A model generated the notes under the pieces. It saw nothing but the letters and a program-made list of their open reading frames with translations, ran no database searches and had not been told where the DNA came from. DNA of 64,000 nt from Desulfovibrio sp. MES5 (GTDB lineage Bacteria > Desulfobacterota > Desulfovibrionia > Desulfovibrionales > Desulfovibrionaceae), in the NCBI RefSeq assembly GCF_002237645.1, contig NZ_MJUZ01000003.1, forward strand, positions 1 through 64,000, in the 5' to 3' direction. This document shows positions 55,948 through 64,000 of the stretch, one piece after another (the stretch's first letter is position 1; each line of letters starts with the position of its first letter). A program made the position numbers and the translations under genes.

Positions 55948-57540
55948 CTATTTTTTGCGCAACACTTTGCCCGCCAAGGCCTTTTTGTCCAGATGGCCGG
56001 CATTGATGGTGTGCGCGCCGTTGACGAAAACGTGCGCTATGCCTTCGGGGAACTGGCGCGGTTCAGTAAAAGTGCCTTTGTCGATGACCGTTTCCGGGTC
56101 AAAAATGACGACATCCGCATAATTGCCGGGGCGCAGCACGCCGCGTTCCTTAATGCCGAACACCTCTGCGGGCCTGCCGGTCATCTTGCGCACGGCCTCA
56201 TGCAGCGGCAGCACCTTTTCCTCACGCACGTATTTGCCCAGAACTCTGGGAAAAGCCCCGTACACGCGCGGGTGCGGCGTGCCGCCCAGAAGGCCGTCGG
56301 TGCAGACGTTCATTTCCGGCCTGGAGATAAGGGTTTTGACGTGTTCCTCAAGACCGTAGAAATCCACCATGCCCACGGCGTTTTCTTCATCCCGCAGCAG
56401 GTCGAACGTAGCTTCCAGGGGGTCCTTGCCGCGCATCCTGCCCAGTTCCACAAGATTCTTGCCCACCGCGTCGGTGTTTCTGGACGTTTTGACGCTGGTG
56501 ACGAAGATGCCGTCCAACCCGGCAAAAGCAACAAAGTTGTCCCAACCGTGAATGCCGTTGGTGATGTCATGGACCATGCGCTTACGGTCTTCGGCACTGC
56601 CCAGGCGCTCCACAAGCTTGTCCGTGCCGCCGTCATGCGCCCAGGGGGGCAGAATGACGCCGAGCATGGTGCTGCCCGCCACATAGGGATATTGGTCGAA
56701 TGAAACCCGTATGCCTTCTTTTTGGGCCTGTTCGAGCAGTTCGATCACCTGGGGGAAGAGATGGGCGTTGTTTTTGCCGCAAAGCTTGAAGTGCGAAAAA
56801 TGCACCTTCACCCCCGAATCGCGCCCGATGTTGATAACCTCGTGCATGGAGTCCACGATGGTGTCAGCCTCGCTGCGCTGGTGGATGACAAAGGGCACGT
56901 CGTATTTGGCGGCAACTTTGCAGGTTTCTACCATTTCGCGCGTGTCGGCGTAGGCGCAGGGCATATAGATGAGGCCTGTGGAGTAACCGAAACCGCCCGC
57001 ATCCAACTCGCGGGAAAGGATGTCGCGCATGCGCTGGAGTTCCGCCTCGTCGGCAATGCCGCTGCCGAGGCCGCGCGCCTCCATGCGCACATTGCCGTGC
57101 GGAACGAGATAGCAGAGGTTCGTGCCGGAGCCGTTCTTTTCCAACAACTTTAGATAATTTTCCGTTGTGCCGTAATTCCAGTCAAAGTCGTCCTTGTCGC
57201 CGTCAAGCCCGGCGAGATTCTTCCGCCAGGGGCTAATGAACCGCTGCGGCAGCGGAGCCATGGAAATGCCGTCCTGCCCGAGAATTTCCGTGGTGACGCC
57301 CTGCCGCAGTTTGGGAGCCAGTTCCGGATCCTTGAAAACTTCCAGGTCGGAATGGCTGTGGGTGTCGACAAAGCCGGGGACTATTGCCAGCCCTCCCGCA
57401 TCCACTACTGCGTCCACATCCGCGCCGGGATCCACCTGCCCCACGGCCACAATCCGCTCATCTTCCACCAGCAGGCTGCCCGGCGCTCCGGGGGCGCCGG
57501 TTCCGTCAATCAATATGCCGTTTTTGATCAATGTTTTCAT
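55948..57540 (-). CDS. N-acyl-D-amino-acid deacylase (amidohydrolase family)
   Basis: A 530-residue metal-dependent amidohydrolase of the D-aminoacylase group: metal-binding HSHSD (about 62), GQDGISMAP, 'VIHQRSEAD', 'HFSHFK', 'VCTDGLLGG' and the C-terminal beta-sandwich closure 'GVLRPGNYADVVIFDP'. It would release D-amino acids from N-acyl or N-carbamoyl derivatives. Two tandem ATGs follow GGAGGAC; the second gives better spacing and was used. It lies 55 bases after the MFS gene and is probably co-transcribed. Confidence 0.9.
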   Translation of the reverse strand: MKTLIKNGILIDGTGAPGAPGSLLVEDERIVAVGQVDPGADVDAVVDAGGLAIVPGFVDTHSHSDLEVFKDPELAPKLRQGVTTEILGQDGISMAPLPQRFISPWRKNLAGLDGDKDDFDWNYGTTENYLKLLEKNGSGTNLCYLVPHGNVRMEARGLGSGIADEAELQRMRDILSRELDAGGFGYSTGLIYMPCAYADTREMVETCKVAAKYDVPFVIHQRSEADTIVDSMHEVINIGRDSGVKVHFSHFKLCGKNNAHLFPQVIELLEQAQKEGIRVSFDQYPYVAGSTMLGVILPPWAHDGGTDKLVERLGSAEDRKRMVHDITNGIHGWDNFVAFAGLDGIFVTSVKTSRNTDAVGKNLVELGRMRGKDPLEATFDLLRDEENAVGMVDFYGLEEHVKTLISRPEMNVCTDGLLGGTPHPRVYGAFPRVLGKYVREEKVLPLHEAVRKMTGRPAEVFGIKERGVLRPGNYADVVIFDPETVIDKGTFTEPRQFPEGIAHVFVNGAHTINAGHLDKKALAGKVLRKK

Positions 57541-57595
57541 CATGTCCTCCATGGTAATGCGGCGCTCCCGCAGCAGGCGGGAGCGCCATGGCGGG

Positions 57596-58876
57596 TCAGG
57601 CCTGCGCGGCAGGCTTCGCGCTCTTGATGGTCAGGGCCACCAGCAGGGCCAGAATGGTTCCGCCCATAAGGAAGAAAAAGGCCCATTCAAATGATCCGCC
57701 GTCCATGTCAACAAGCTTGCCCACGGCCCAGCCCGCCACAATGCCCGCCATCTGGCCGCCGAAATTGACCGTGGCCGACCCGGCGCCCATGATGGCCGGA
57801 GGGATGGAGTCTACAACAATGCCCCAGAAGGCCGCAAAAGCCAGAAAGAGGAAGAAAGCCGCTACGCACTGGGCGGTCACGCTGCCCGTGATGGTTTCAG
57901 CCCTGAAAGTGATGTACAGCGCAATGGCTGAAATGGCGCAGGTGGGAATGAATATCCACTTTCTGTGCACGCCCCTGGCCTTGAGATTGTCGGAGAAGAA
58001 CCCGCCGATAATCAGCGCCACTGTGCCCACAAAGAACGGCAGAGAACCGAGAAGCCCCAGTTCGGTCAGCGAGAAGCCGCGCCCCTTGATGAGATATGAG
58101 GGCAGCCAGCTTACAAAACCCCAGTAGGTGATGTCGAAGGCGAACCAGATAATGACCATCTGCCACAATATGGGCTGGCGCATGAGCTGCCTGAAGGTGG
58201 GCTTTTCCTGTGCGGCTCCGTTCAGGGAAACAATGCCCGGATCGTCTTCCAGCTCTCTGAGTTCCAGGGCGGTCATGCCGGGGTGGTCCTTGGGGTTGTT
58301 GCGTACGTAGAGGTAGAGCACCAGCGCGATGACCAGACCGGGAATCCCCAGTACGATGAAGACGTGCCGCCAGCCGAACATATGGATGATGCTGGCCGCA
58401 GCCATGGTGGCCAGCGCCGGTCCGAGAGCGTTCACGCAGGACTGGATGGCCGTGGCCGTGGCCCGCTGGCTGGAGGGAAAATAGGTGGCGATGGTCTTCC
58501 AGGAGGCGGAAGGGAAGGCCGCTTCGCCGATGCCGAAGACGCAGCGCAGCACAAGCATGATGGGCAGGGAGAATACAAGGCCCGTCAGGCTGGTGAACAC
58601 GGACCACCACGTGATGGCCCCAGCCATGACCTTGCGGGGACCGAACTTGTCCGCCAGCAGGCCGCCGGGAATCTGAAACAGCGCGTAACCTACAAAAAAG
58701 GCGCTCATGATGAGCCCCAGTTGTTCGTTGTTCAGGTTGAAATCCTGACCGATATAGGGCAGAGCGATGCCCATGACCATACGGTCAAGAAAGGAAAACA
58801 GCCATGCCGCCAGCATGATGCTGAGCACCGTGTAGCGAACGCGCCAAAAGCCTTTGGGAGCAGAAACCTGTTGCAT
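57596..58876 (-). CDS. MFS transporter, anion:cation symporter type
   Basis: A 426-residue twelve-helix permease with the MFS motif 'GGLLADKFGPRKVM' between helices 2 and 3 and 'WRHVFIVLGIPGLVIAL', as in the ACS group (hexuronate, glucarate and tartrate transporters). The substrate is not readable from sequence; the neighbouring hydrolases and ammonia-lyase suggest an amino-acid derivative or small carboxylate. Confidence 0.9.
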   Translation of the reverse strand: MQQVSAPKGFWRVRYTVLSIMLAAWLFSFLDRMVMGIALPYIGQDFNLNNEQLGLIMSAFFVGYALFQIPGGLLADKFGPRKVMAGAITWWSVFTSLTGLVFSLPIMLVLRCVFGIGEAAFPSASWKTIATYFPSSQRATATAIQSCVNALGPALATMAAASIIHMFGWRHVFIVLGIPGLVIALVLYLYVRNNPKDHPGMTALELRELEDDPGIVSLNGAAQEKPTFRQLMRQPILWQMVIIWFAFDITYWGFVSWLPSYLIKGRGFSLTELGLLGSLPFFVGTVALIIGGFFSDNLKARGVHRKWIFIPTCAISAIALYITFRAETITGSVTAQCVAAFFLFLAFAAFWGIVVDSIPPAIMGAGSATVNFGGQMAGIVAGWAVGKLVDMDGGSFEWAFFFLMGGTILALLVALTIKSAKPAAQA

Positions 58877-58924
58877 GACGACCCCTTAATCTGAAATGGT
58901 TGGGCCAGGTGACTTGTATTCCCG

Positions 58925-58981
58925 GCATCCCGGCGGGCCTTTCCTCTTTGTCGATAAAGCCCGATTGCATCCCGGCGGGCC
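58925..58981. repeat. 15-base direct repeat in the gap before the MFS gene
   Basis: GCATCCCGGCGGGCC occurs twice, 42 bases apart start to start, in the 289-base gap between the M20 peptidase gene and the MFS gene. No gene is seen in this gap. The repeat could be an operator pair or an mRNA feature. Confidence 0.6.
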
Positions 58982-59165
58982 GGACTGCCGCCCGATAACG
59001 TAAAAACTACAGCCAAGTAAGTCGAAACCATAACGTGAGAATGCGCTCATTTTGCCGGTGGAAGGCGGACGCGTGCCGCCCTCCCTCCGGCATGGAGCAG
59101 GAGCACGGGGCGGTATCGGCATGGAAAAACCGCTCCGGCGTCCGCACCCGTGCGTGGCCGCGCTC

Positions 59166-60350
59166 CTAGCCGAGCAAGGCCTTGCTGATGGCAACGTATC
59201 CGGCAGTCGCCGCATACAGTTGACTTTCTTCAATATATTCGTCGATGGTGTGCGCGAGATTTTCCCTGGAAGGACCGAATCCCAGAGTTTTGATGCCGCG
59301 CTCGCCAGCGTAATGGCTGCCGTTGGTGCAGAAAGAATAGTGGGATATGGCCGGAGCAAGCCCGGTTTCTCGCAGCCCGGCCAGGGCCTTGCGCACAAAT
59401 TCCTCGTTTTCGTCAAACAACCAGCCGGGGAAAAAACGCTCTCCCGCAATTGTGTCGCCGGTCCAGCACTTTTCCTGGCCGGAAGCGTAAGAAACCTTGG
59501 CTTTGAAGTCTTTTACCGAGCTTTCAAGCCCGGTGATTACTTCCTGATACGGACGCAGCACGGCTTCGGGGGTTTCGCCCACCAGCAGCCGCCTGTCGCA
59601 GGTGGCGCGGCAGTGGCTGGGAACCACGGAAGCGCCGGGATAGGGCGTTGAAATGATGTCGGTAACGACAGAAACGCCTGCGCCCAGGATCGGCTGCGTT
59701 TCCGGTTTGATGGCGGACAGCCCTTCAATAAGCCGCACCATGGACAGCACGGCATTGACGCCCTTGTCCGGGTTGGCCGAATGCGCGGGAACACCGAAAG
59801 TCTCCAGCACCACTTCCGCGCGGCCGCGCTGGCCTATCTTGAGATTCAGTTCCGAAGCCTCGCCGATGATGACAAAATCTGGATTGACCCGTCGGCTGAT
59901 GGCGCGCGCGGCCACCCCCTCGAAGCATTCTTCGTGCACCACGCCGGCCACGCAGATCTCACCGGCGAAATCCTTGCCCGTGTCTCTGGCGAACATGGCC
60001 GCGGCGCAGGCCATGGCAGCCACGGCACCCTTCATGTCCGACGTGCCCCGGCCGTAAATTTTGCCGTCCACAATTTCACCGCCGAAGGGATCGTGCGTCC
60101 ACGCGGCCGGGTCCGGCACGGGCACAGTATCAATATGCCCGTCAAAAAGAATAGTTTTGCCGGGCTTCCTACCCTTGATGCTGCCGATGATGCTGCCGTA
60201 TTCGTCCACGACAACCTCATCAAAGCCGTTGGCCGTCATGAAAGCGCGCAGGGCTTCAACCACGCCTTTTTCCTGGCCGGACAGGCTGGCATTGCGCACA
60301 AGAGTCACGCAAAGATCGCGAACCTGGTTTCTATTTTCCGTGTTCAGCAT
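59166..60350 (-). CDS. ygeY: M20-family peptidase/deacylase, YgeY-like
   Basis: A 394-residue zinc hydrolase of the ArgE/DapE family: FDGHIDTVP (His and Asp), GRGTSDMKG (bridging Asp), HEECFEG (catalytic Glu pair), GEAS and a C-terminal His in the tail. Adjacent YgeX (diaminopropionate ammonia-lyase) and YgeY occur together in Escherichia and other gut bacteria, where YgeY is thought to free the amino acid for YgeX. The start at ATG, 4 bases after the dpaL stop with GGAGTAAGACC before it, was preferred over a longer frame overlapping dpaL. Confidence 0.9.
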   Translation of the reverse strand: MLNTENRNQVRDLCVTLVRNASLSGQEKGVVEALRAFMTANGFDEVVVDEYGSIIGSIKGRKPGKTILFDGHIDTVPVPDPAAWTHDPFGGEIVDGKIYGRGTSDMKGAVAAMACAAAMFARDTGKDFAGEICVAGVVHEECFEGVAARAISRRVNPDFVIIGEASELNLKIGQRGRAEVVLETFGVPAHSANPDKGVNAVLSMVRLIEGLSAIKPETQPILGAGVSVVTDIISTPYPGASVVPSHCRATCDRRLLVGETPEAVLRPYQEVITGLESSVKDFKAKVSYASGQEKCWTGDTIAGERFFPGWLFDENEEFVRKALAGLRETGLAPAISHYSFCTNGSHYAGERGIKTLGFGPSRENLAHTIDEYIEESQLYAATAGYVAISKALLG

Positions 60351-60354
60351 GGTC

Positions 60355-61578
60355 TTACTCCTTTTCCTGGCAGGGATATTGCCCGTACCAGACAATATCG
60401 CGGTAGATTTCGGGCGAGGTGTCGCCTTCGGTGCTGATGAGCAACACCCTGGACTGGGCGTCCAGCCCCAGCGTCCGGCGCAGATCGGCCATGGAAGCAT
60501 GTTTCATAATGTATTCCAGCGCTCCGGCGGTGACGGCTCCCGATTCGCCGCTGACCACGGGGACGTCGCCGGGGCGCGGCGCGGCCAGAATGCGCATGCC
60601 GTTGGCGGCAATGCTGTCACCGCAGGAAAGGGCGGCAGCGGCATAGTCCCGGATGGCGTTCCAGCTCACAGTGCTGGGCTCGCCGCAGGCCAGCCCGGCC
60701 ATGATGGTAGGCATCTGCCCGGTCACGGGGTGCGGCATGCCATCGGCCGCCTTGAGCGAGCCATAGATGCAGTTGGCCAGGTGCGGCTCCACGATGGTCG
60801 TGACGGGCATGTCGTCGCCGTAATTGGCGGCAAAATAGCCCAGCACCGCCCCGGCAAAGGAGCCCACTCCGGCCTGGAGAAACAGGTGCGTGGGCCGTTC
60901 GACGCCATAGCCGCGCAGTTGACTCACGGTCTCACGGGCCAGAGTCATGTAGCCCTGCATGATCCAGCGGGGGATGTCTTCATACCCTTCCCAGGCGGTA
61001 TCCTGCACCATGACGCCGTTGTGGCCGTTGGCGTAGTCGTTGGCCAGGCGCACAGCCTCGTCGTAATTCAGGTCCGTGATGGTGCACGTGGCCCCGGTTT
61101 TGCGGATGTTTTCCGCGCGGATGGCGGCGGTCCCGACGGGCATGAACACCACGGCCTTCTGGCCGAGCTGCTGGGCTGTCCAGGCCACACCACGGCCATG
61201 GTTGCCGTCCGTGGCGGTCACAAAGGTGATATCGCCGAGTTTTTCCCGCACAGCGGGAGAACACAGCTTTTCGCGCGTAAGTGATTCTATGGGTTCGCCG
61301 AGTTTTTCGGCCAGATAACGCCCGATGGCGTACGCTCCGCCCAGGACCTTGAAGGCGTTGAGCCCGAAGCGCTTTGATTCGTCCTTGACGAATATGCCGC
61401 CGAGGCCGAGGTCCTGCGCCAGAGCGTTCAGGCGGACCAGGGGCGTTGGCGCGTATTCGGCAAAACTTTTGTGGAACGCATGGGCGCGTGCGGCTTCTTC
61501 GTCGCTGTACTCTTCAAGCCCCGAACCGTTTCGGGGTGACTTTTTCCCTGCGTTGACAATGTACGATAGAGACTTCAT
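60355..61578 (-). CDS. dpaL: 2,3-Diaminopropionate ammonia-lyase
   Basis: A 407-residue PLP enzyme (fold type II) that splits 2,3-diaminopropionate into pyruvate and two ammonia. It has the YgeX pattern: APTPLVRL, the PLP lysine in FGLNAFKVLGGAYA, 'TDGNHGRGVAWTA', GVGSFAG and the 'SGESGAVTAGAL' glycine-rich region. The ATG follows GGAGGATTTC. A -24/-12 promoter lies 36-51 bases upstream, so it is expressed with sigma-54 and probably the activator encoded next to it. It is first in the catabolic operon. Confidence 0.93.
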   Translation of the reverse strand: MKSLSYIVNAGKKSPRNGSGLEEYSDEEAARAHAFHKSFAEYAPTPLVRLNALAQDLGLGGIFVKDESKRFGLNAFKVLGGAYAIGRYLAEKLGEPIESLTREKLCSPAVREKLGDITFVTATDGNHGRGVAWTAQQLGQKAVVFMPVGTAAIRAENIRKTGATCTITDLNYDEAVRLANDYANGHNGVMVQDTAWEGYEDIPRWIMQGYMTLARETVSQLRGYGVERPTHLFLQAGVGSFAGAVLGYFAANYGDDMPVTTIVEPHLANCIYGSLKAADGMPHPVTGQMPTIMAGLACGEPSTVSWNAIRDYAAAALSCGDSIAANGMRILAAPRPGDVPVVSGESGAVTAGALEYIMKHASMADLRRTLGLDAQSRVLLISTEGDTSPEIYRDIVWYGQYPCQEKE

Positions 61579-61613
61579 GAAATCCTCCACGTGAGCTTGA
61601 TGAAACATAAAAA

Positions 61614-61629
61614 AGCAAAGAAGATGCCA
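61614..61629 (-). promoter_or_regulatory. Sigma-54 (-24/-12) promoter of the dpaL operon
   Basis: Read leftward, TGGCATCTTCTTTGCT has GG and GC separated by exactly ten bases and matches TGGCAC-N5-TTGC at nearly all positions. It lies just before dpaL and beside a gene for a sigma-54 activator. Confidence 0.85.
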
Positions 61630-61692
61630 AATGGCAGCAAAACAACAATCCGTATTATTTACCATTGTTACGGAATATTATTAGACGAGAAA

Positions 61693-61751
61693 GCGGCTTT
61701 TTCAGTTTCTCGAAATGATAATTTATCATTTCGAGAAACTGAAAAAGCCGC
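61693..61751. repeat. Perfect 29-bp-arm palindrome upstream of dpaL
   Basis: Two perfectly complementary 29-base arms separated by one base. The left arm starts GCGGCTTTTTCAGTTTCTCG. It lies 42 bases past the stop of the activator gene and about 65-120 bases upstream of the -24/-12 promoter. It could be the enhancer site for the activator, the activator's terminator, or both. Confidence 0.85.
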
Positions 61752-61795
61752 AAATTATTATTTTGATAAACTGTGTCAATGCCATTCCGGCCCTG

Positions 61796-63619
61796 CTACG
61801 GCTCCTTCATTTCCCGCAGTTTTCTGTACAGGGTGGCAATGCCCATGCCCAAGGCTTCGGCGGCGCGTTTTTTCCCATCCACCGTGTTGCCGAAAACCGC
61901 CACAGCGTGCCTGACGGCCTCATCTTCCAAGTGCCGGAGCGGCAGTACAGGCTTTGAAGCGTCCCCGGAAGCCATTGCCACAGATTCCCGACTTTGCACC
62001 GCCACAGGAATGGAATCGGGGGCCTGCCGCCACGCCGGGGCTTCGTTGATCTTTTTGGGCAGCAGGGAGCAGGTCAGGTCGCCACCTGTATTGATATTGA
62101 CCATATACTCTATGCAATTCTGAAATTCCCGCACGTTGCCGGGCCAAGAATAGCTTTTGAGCTTTTCCCGCACGGCCTCGCTCAGCCGTATGGGCCATTT
62201 GCCGAGGCTTTTGCAGAAACGCCCAAGGAAAAAATCGGCTAGCAGGGGCACGTCGTTCTTCCGCTCCCTCAGGGGCGGCAGGTGGATGGGAATGACATTG
62301 AGGCGGTAGTAGAGATCCTCGCGGAACATGCGCTCCGCCACCAGGGTCTGCAAATCCTCATTGGTGGCGGCAATGATGCGCACGTCCACGGAAATGAGCC
62401 TGTTGGACCCCAAGCGCGCGAAGCATTTTTCCTGCAGCACGCGCAATAATTTGACCTGCAAATGCAGCGGCATGGAGCTGATCTCGTCCAGAAAGACAAT
62501 GCCGTGGTTGGCCAGTTCGAATTTCCCCATATGGCCGGATTTGTTGGCCCCGGTAAAGGCCCCGCTCACGTAGCCGAAAAGCTCGCTTTCCAGCAGATGG
62601 TCGGGGATGGCCCCGCAGTTGATGGTGATAAACGGTTGGTCGCGCCGGTTGCCTTCGGCATGGATGGCCCGCGCGAATATTTCTTTGCCCGTGCCGCTTT
62701 CGCCGGTGATCAGCACAGTGGAGCCGGAGTCCGCAATCTGCAGCACACGCTTCTTCAACTGTCCCATGACAGGACTTTCGCCTATGATGCTCCGCACGCC
62801 CGCTTTTACGGTGCTCTCCGCTCCTCCGCCAGCGCCTAACCTTCCGGCGAAACTGCTTTTGCTGTCGGCCACCAGCACGCTGGCGAAGCTCTCATCGCCG
62901 TCCTCAAACCAGATATGGTTCCCGAAAAGCACAAACTCCTTTTCATGCAGGCGCACCACAAATTCGTCGGCGTCCAGAACGGTATTGCCCGTCTTGGTGA
63001 GTTCCAGAGCGGCGCCCTCATAATCGTAGGGGATGTCCAGTTCCTTGCGGGCCGTTTCATTGCAGAAACTGATATGCCCGCTGCGGGAAAACACCATGAT
63101 GACGCGCAGATTGGAATCCGTCACCCGCATCAGCATATCGAGCTTGCGTTCCGCCTGGCGCGAGGACCTGCGCTCCACGGCGTTCATGGCCAGCAAATGC
63201 GCGGTCTGCTCCAGAAATTCCACGTAAAACGCCTTGTTGGCGAGAACCGTTTTTTTCCTTTCCTCAGAAAAACAAAGCAGACCAATGATGCCGACAGTCT
63301 TGCCGTCCGCAACCACAGGTGTGCAGATATTCAGCATTTCCTGGCAGTTGCAAAGATTTTTGCAGGAACGGCAAATGGGATGCTCACGCGGGTTCTCAAG
63401 GCAGATGGTCTGCCCCGTGCGTATGGCGGTGAAATACAGCTCCCCGGCGTCCTGAATGCTCTCCCCTATGCGGGCGGCATAGCTGCCCGTTCCTCCCAGA
63501 CGAATGAGTTCGGCATCGACGATCTCAATATCCATCTGGGTGACAGCGGCCAGCATATTTGTAAATACGGTTATCCGTTTACCCATGTATCTCAGTGGAT
63601 TATCAGAATGTGTATCCAT
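61796..63619 (-). CDS. Sigma-54-dependent transcriptional activator (YgeV-like)
   Basis: A ~607-residue enhancer-binding protein. The N-terminal ~260 residues form a GAF-like sensing region with a cysteine cluster CRSCKNLCNC (about 85-95), followed by a PAS-like segment. The AAA+ domain (about 280-515) has Walker A GESGTGKE, the sigma-54 contact loop GAFTGA and FREDLYYRLNV; a Fis-type helix-turn-helix is at the end (AAEALGMGIATLYRKL). Position next to dpaL-ygeY mirrors ygeV in Escherichia, so it probably activates that operon. ATG at 63619 is preferred over GTG two codons before. Confidence 0.9.
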   Translation of the reverse strand: MDTHSDNPLRYMGKRITVFTNMLAAVTQMDIEIVDAELIRLGGTGSYAARIGESIQDAGELYFTAIRTGQTICLENPREHPICRSCKNLCNCQEMLNICTPVVADGKTVGIIGLLCFSEERKKTVLANKAFYVEFLEQTAHLLAMNAVERRSSRQAERKLDMLMRVTDSNLRVIMVFSRSGHISFCNETARKELDIPYDYEGAALELTKTGNTVLDADEFVVRLHEKEFVLFGNHIWFEDGDESFASVLVADSKSSFAGRLGAGGGAESTVKAGVRSIIGESPVMGQLKKRVLQIADSGSTVLITGESGTGKEIFARAIHAEGNRRDQPFITINCGAIPDHLLESELFGYVSGAFTGANKSGHMGKFELANHGIVFLDEISSMPLHLQVKLLRVLQEKCFARLGSNRLISVDVRIIAATNEDLQTLVAERMFREDLYYRLNVIPIHLPPLRERKNDVPLLADFFLGRFCKSLGKWPIRLSEAVREKLKSYSWPGNVREFQNCIEYMVNINTGGDLTCSLLPKKINEAPAWRQAPDSIPVAVQSRESVAMASGDASKPVLPLRHLEDEAVRHAVAVFGNTVDGKKRAAEALGMGIATLYRKLREMKEP

Positions 63620-63634
63620 GCGCACTTCGCTTTT

Positions 63635-64000
63635 TCACAAAAAAACCTCAAGTAGAGCGATTAACTCATTACAGAGCATACAGGGCGCGCTGTCATGGCC
63701 GGACATTACGCCAATGTCGGCCGTACAGGCAGAGGCCGGGCCGCGAGCCCGTCCGTCCATGTCGGTGGCGAGTTTGTGGCCGAGCGCGGTGGCGCTCCCC
63801 TGGTCCAGCATGATCATGTCCACCTGCCGGGTGTGGATGGGCAGGTAGCCGAGAAGGCGCGTTTTCAGCAGGATGCTCTCGGCGGCATACCCTTCGGCCA
63901 CGGCAAAAAGGGAGCCGCCCTTCACCCCGGCGCGGAGCTGTTTGCCCATCCGCTGGTCCACGCCCTGACTCTGGTCAAACATGATCCGCACGGATTTTTT
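63635..64000 (-). CDS. Unrecognised protein, C-terminal part (runs off the window)
   Basis: At least 119 codons in an open frame that ends 15 bases before the activator start and continues past the window edge; a GTG at 63991 could be a start but lacks a visible ribosome-binding site. The sequence has alpha/beta character with 'AVAEGYAAESILLKTRLLGY', 'DMIMLDQGSATALGHKLATD' and a closing cysteine pair (CMLC). I do not recognise the family. It is probably co-transcribed with the activator gene. Confidence 0.5.
   Translation of the reverse strand, partial: KKSVRIMFDQSQGVDQRMGKQLRAGVKGGSLFAVAEGYAAESILLKTRLLGYLPIHTRQVDMIMLDQGSATALGHKLATDMDGRARGPASACTADIGVMSGHDSAPCMLCNELIALLEVFL

Overview
The window looks like a GC-rich chromosome segment of an anaerobic delta-proteobacterium, most likely a Desulfovibrionaceae member. 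This rests on the periplasmic-type formate dehydrogenase genes, the general protein style and the gut-type diaminopropionate catabolism operon; I could not test it by a search. Nearly two thirds of the window is one secondary-metabolite locus of the metallophore (siderophore) kind. I do not recognise it as any characterised cluster.

Layout. Position 1-124: end of an IS5-family element. 173-2000: exbB-exbD-tonB energiser operon (minus). 2308-4580: csoR plus a P1B metal ATPase, with a CsoR operator. 5155-6150: a PchR/YbtA-like AraC regulator (plus). 6270-19653: a long minus-strand transport operon: MATE exporter, TonB-dependent receptor, two YbtP/YbtQ-like ABC proteins, a MacAB-like export set (HlyD protein, ATPase, two FtsX permeases) and, last, an HMG-CoA-reductase-like enzyme. 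19890-51319: a minus-strand biosynthetic operon whose genes overlap or nearly touch. In transcription order it encodes PanD (beta-alanine synthesis), a PPTase, A-PCP, docking-Cy-A-PCP-C-A-PCP, docking-C-(degenerate)-PCP, KS-(AT remnant)-ACP, Cy-A-PCP, C-A-NMT-PCP, KS-AT-ACP-(degenerate C/E), a lone C domain and two type II thioesterases.

The parts fit together as follows. PanD would supply beta-alanine, and two A domains carry a V-D-x-V-x-S pocket resembling the beta-alanine code. One Cy-A module has a cysteine-like pocket, so at least one thiazoline is expected. The one intact AT has malonyl signatures and must also serve the AT-less KS module. AT-rich palindromes resembling Fur boxes lie at the head of all four iron-related units (2182, 5051, 19769, 51431), so the locus is probably iron-repressed. 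The receptor, TonB system and YbtPQ-like pair would import the loaded chelator; the MATE and MacAB-like systems would export it.

The right edge of the cluster is a scar. At 51522-55293 lie fragments of a sigma-54 activator and of a formate dehydrogenase alpha subunit (frameshifted), an intact-looking beta subunit, and three decayed insertion sequences (IS200, IS3 and IS110 families), each with a stop or frameshift.

55471-63619 is a separate catabolic region on the minus strand: a sigma-54 activator, diaminopropionate ammonia-lyase, an M20 peptidase, an MFS transporter, an N-acyl-D-amino-acid deacylase and RidA. A consensus -24/-12 promoter and a perfect 29-bp-arm palindrome precede the lyase. 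The window ends inside an unrecognised gene.
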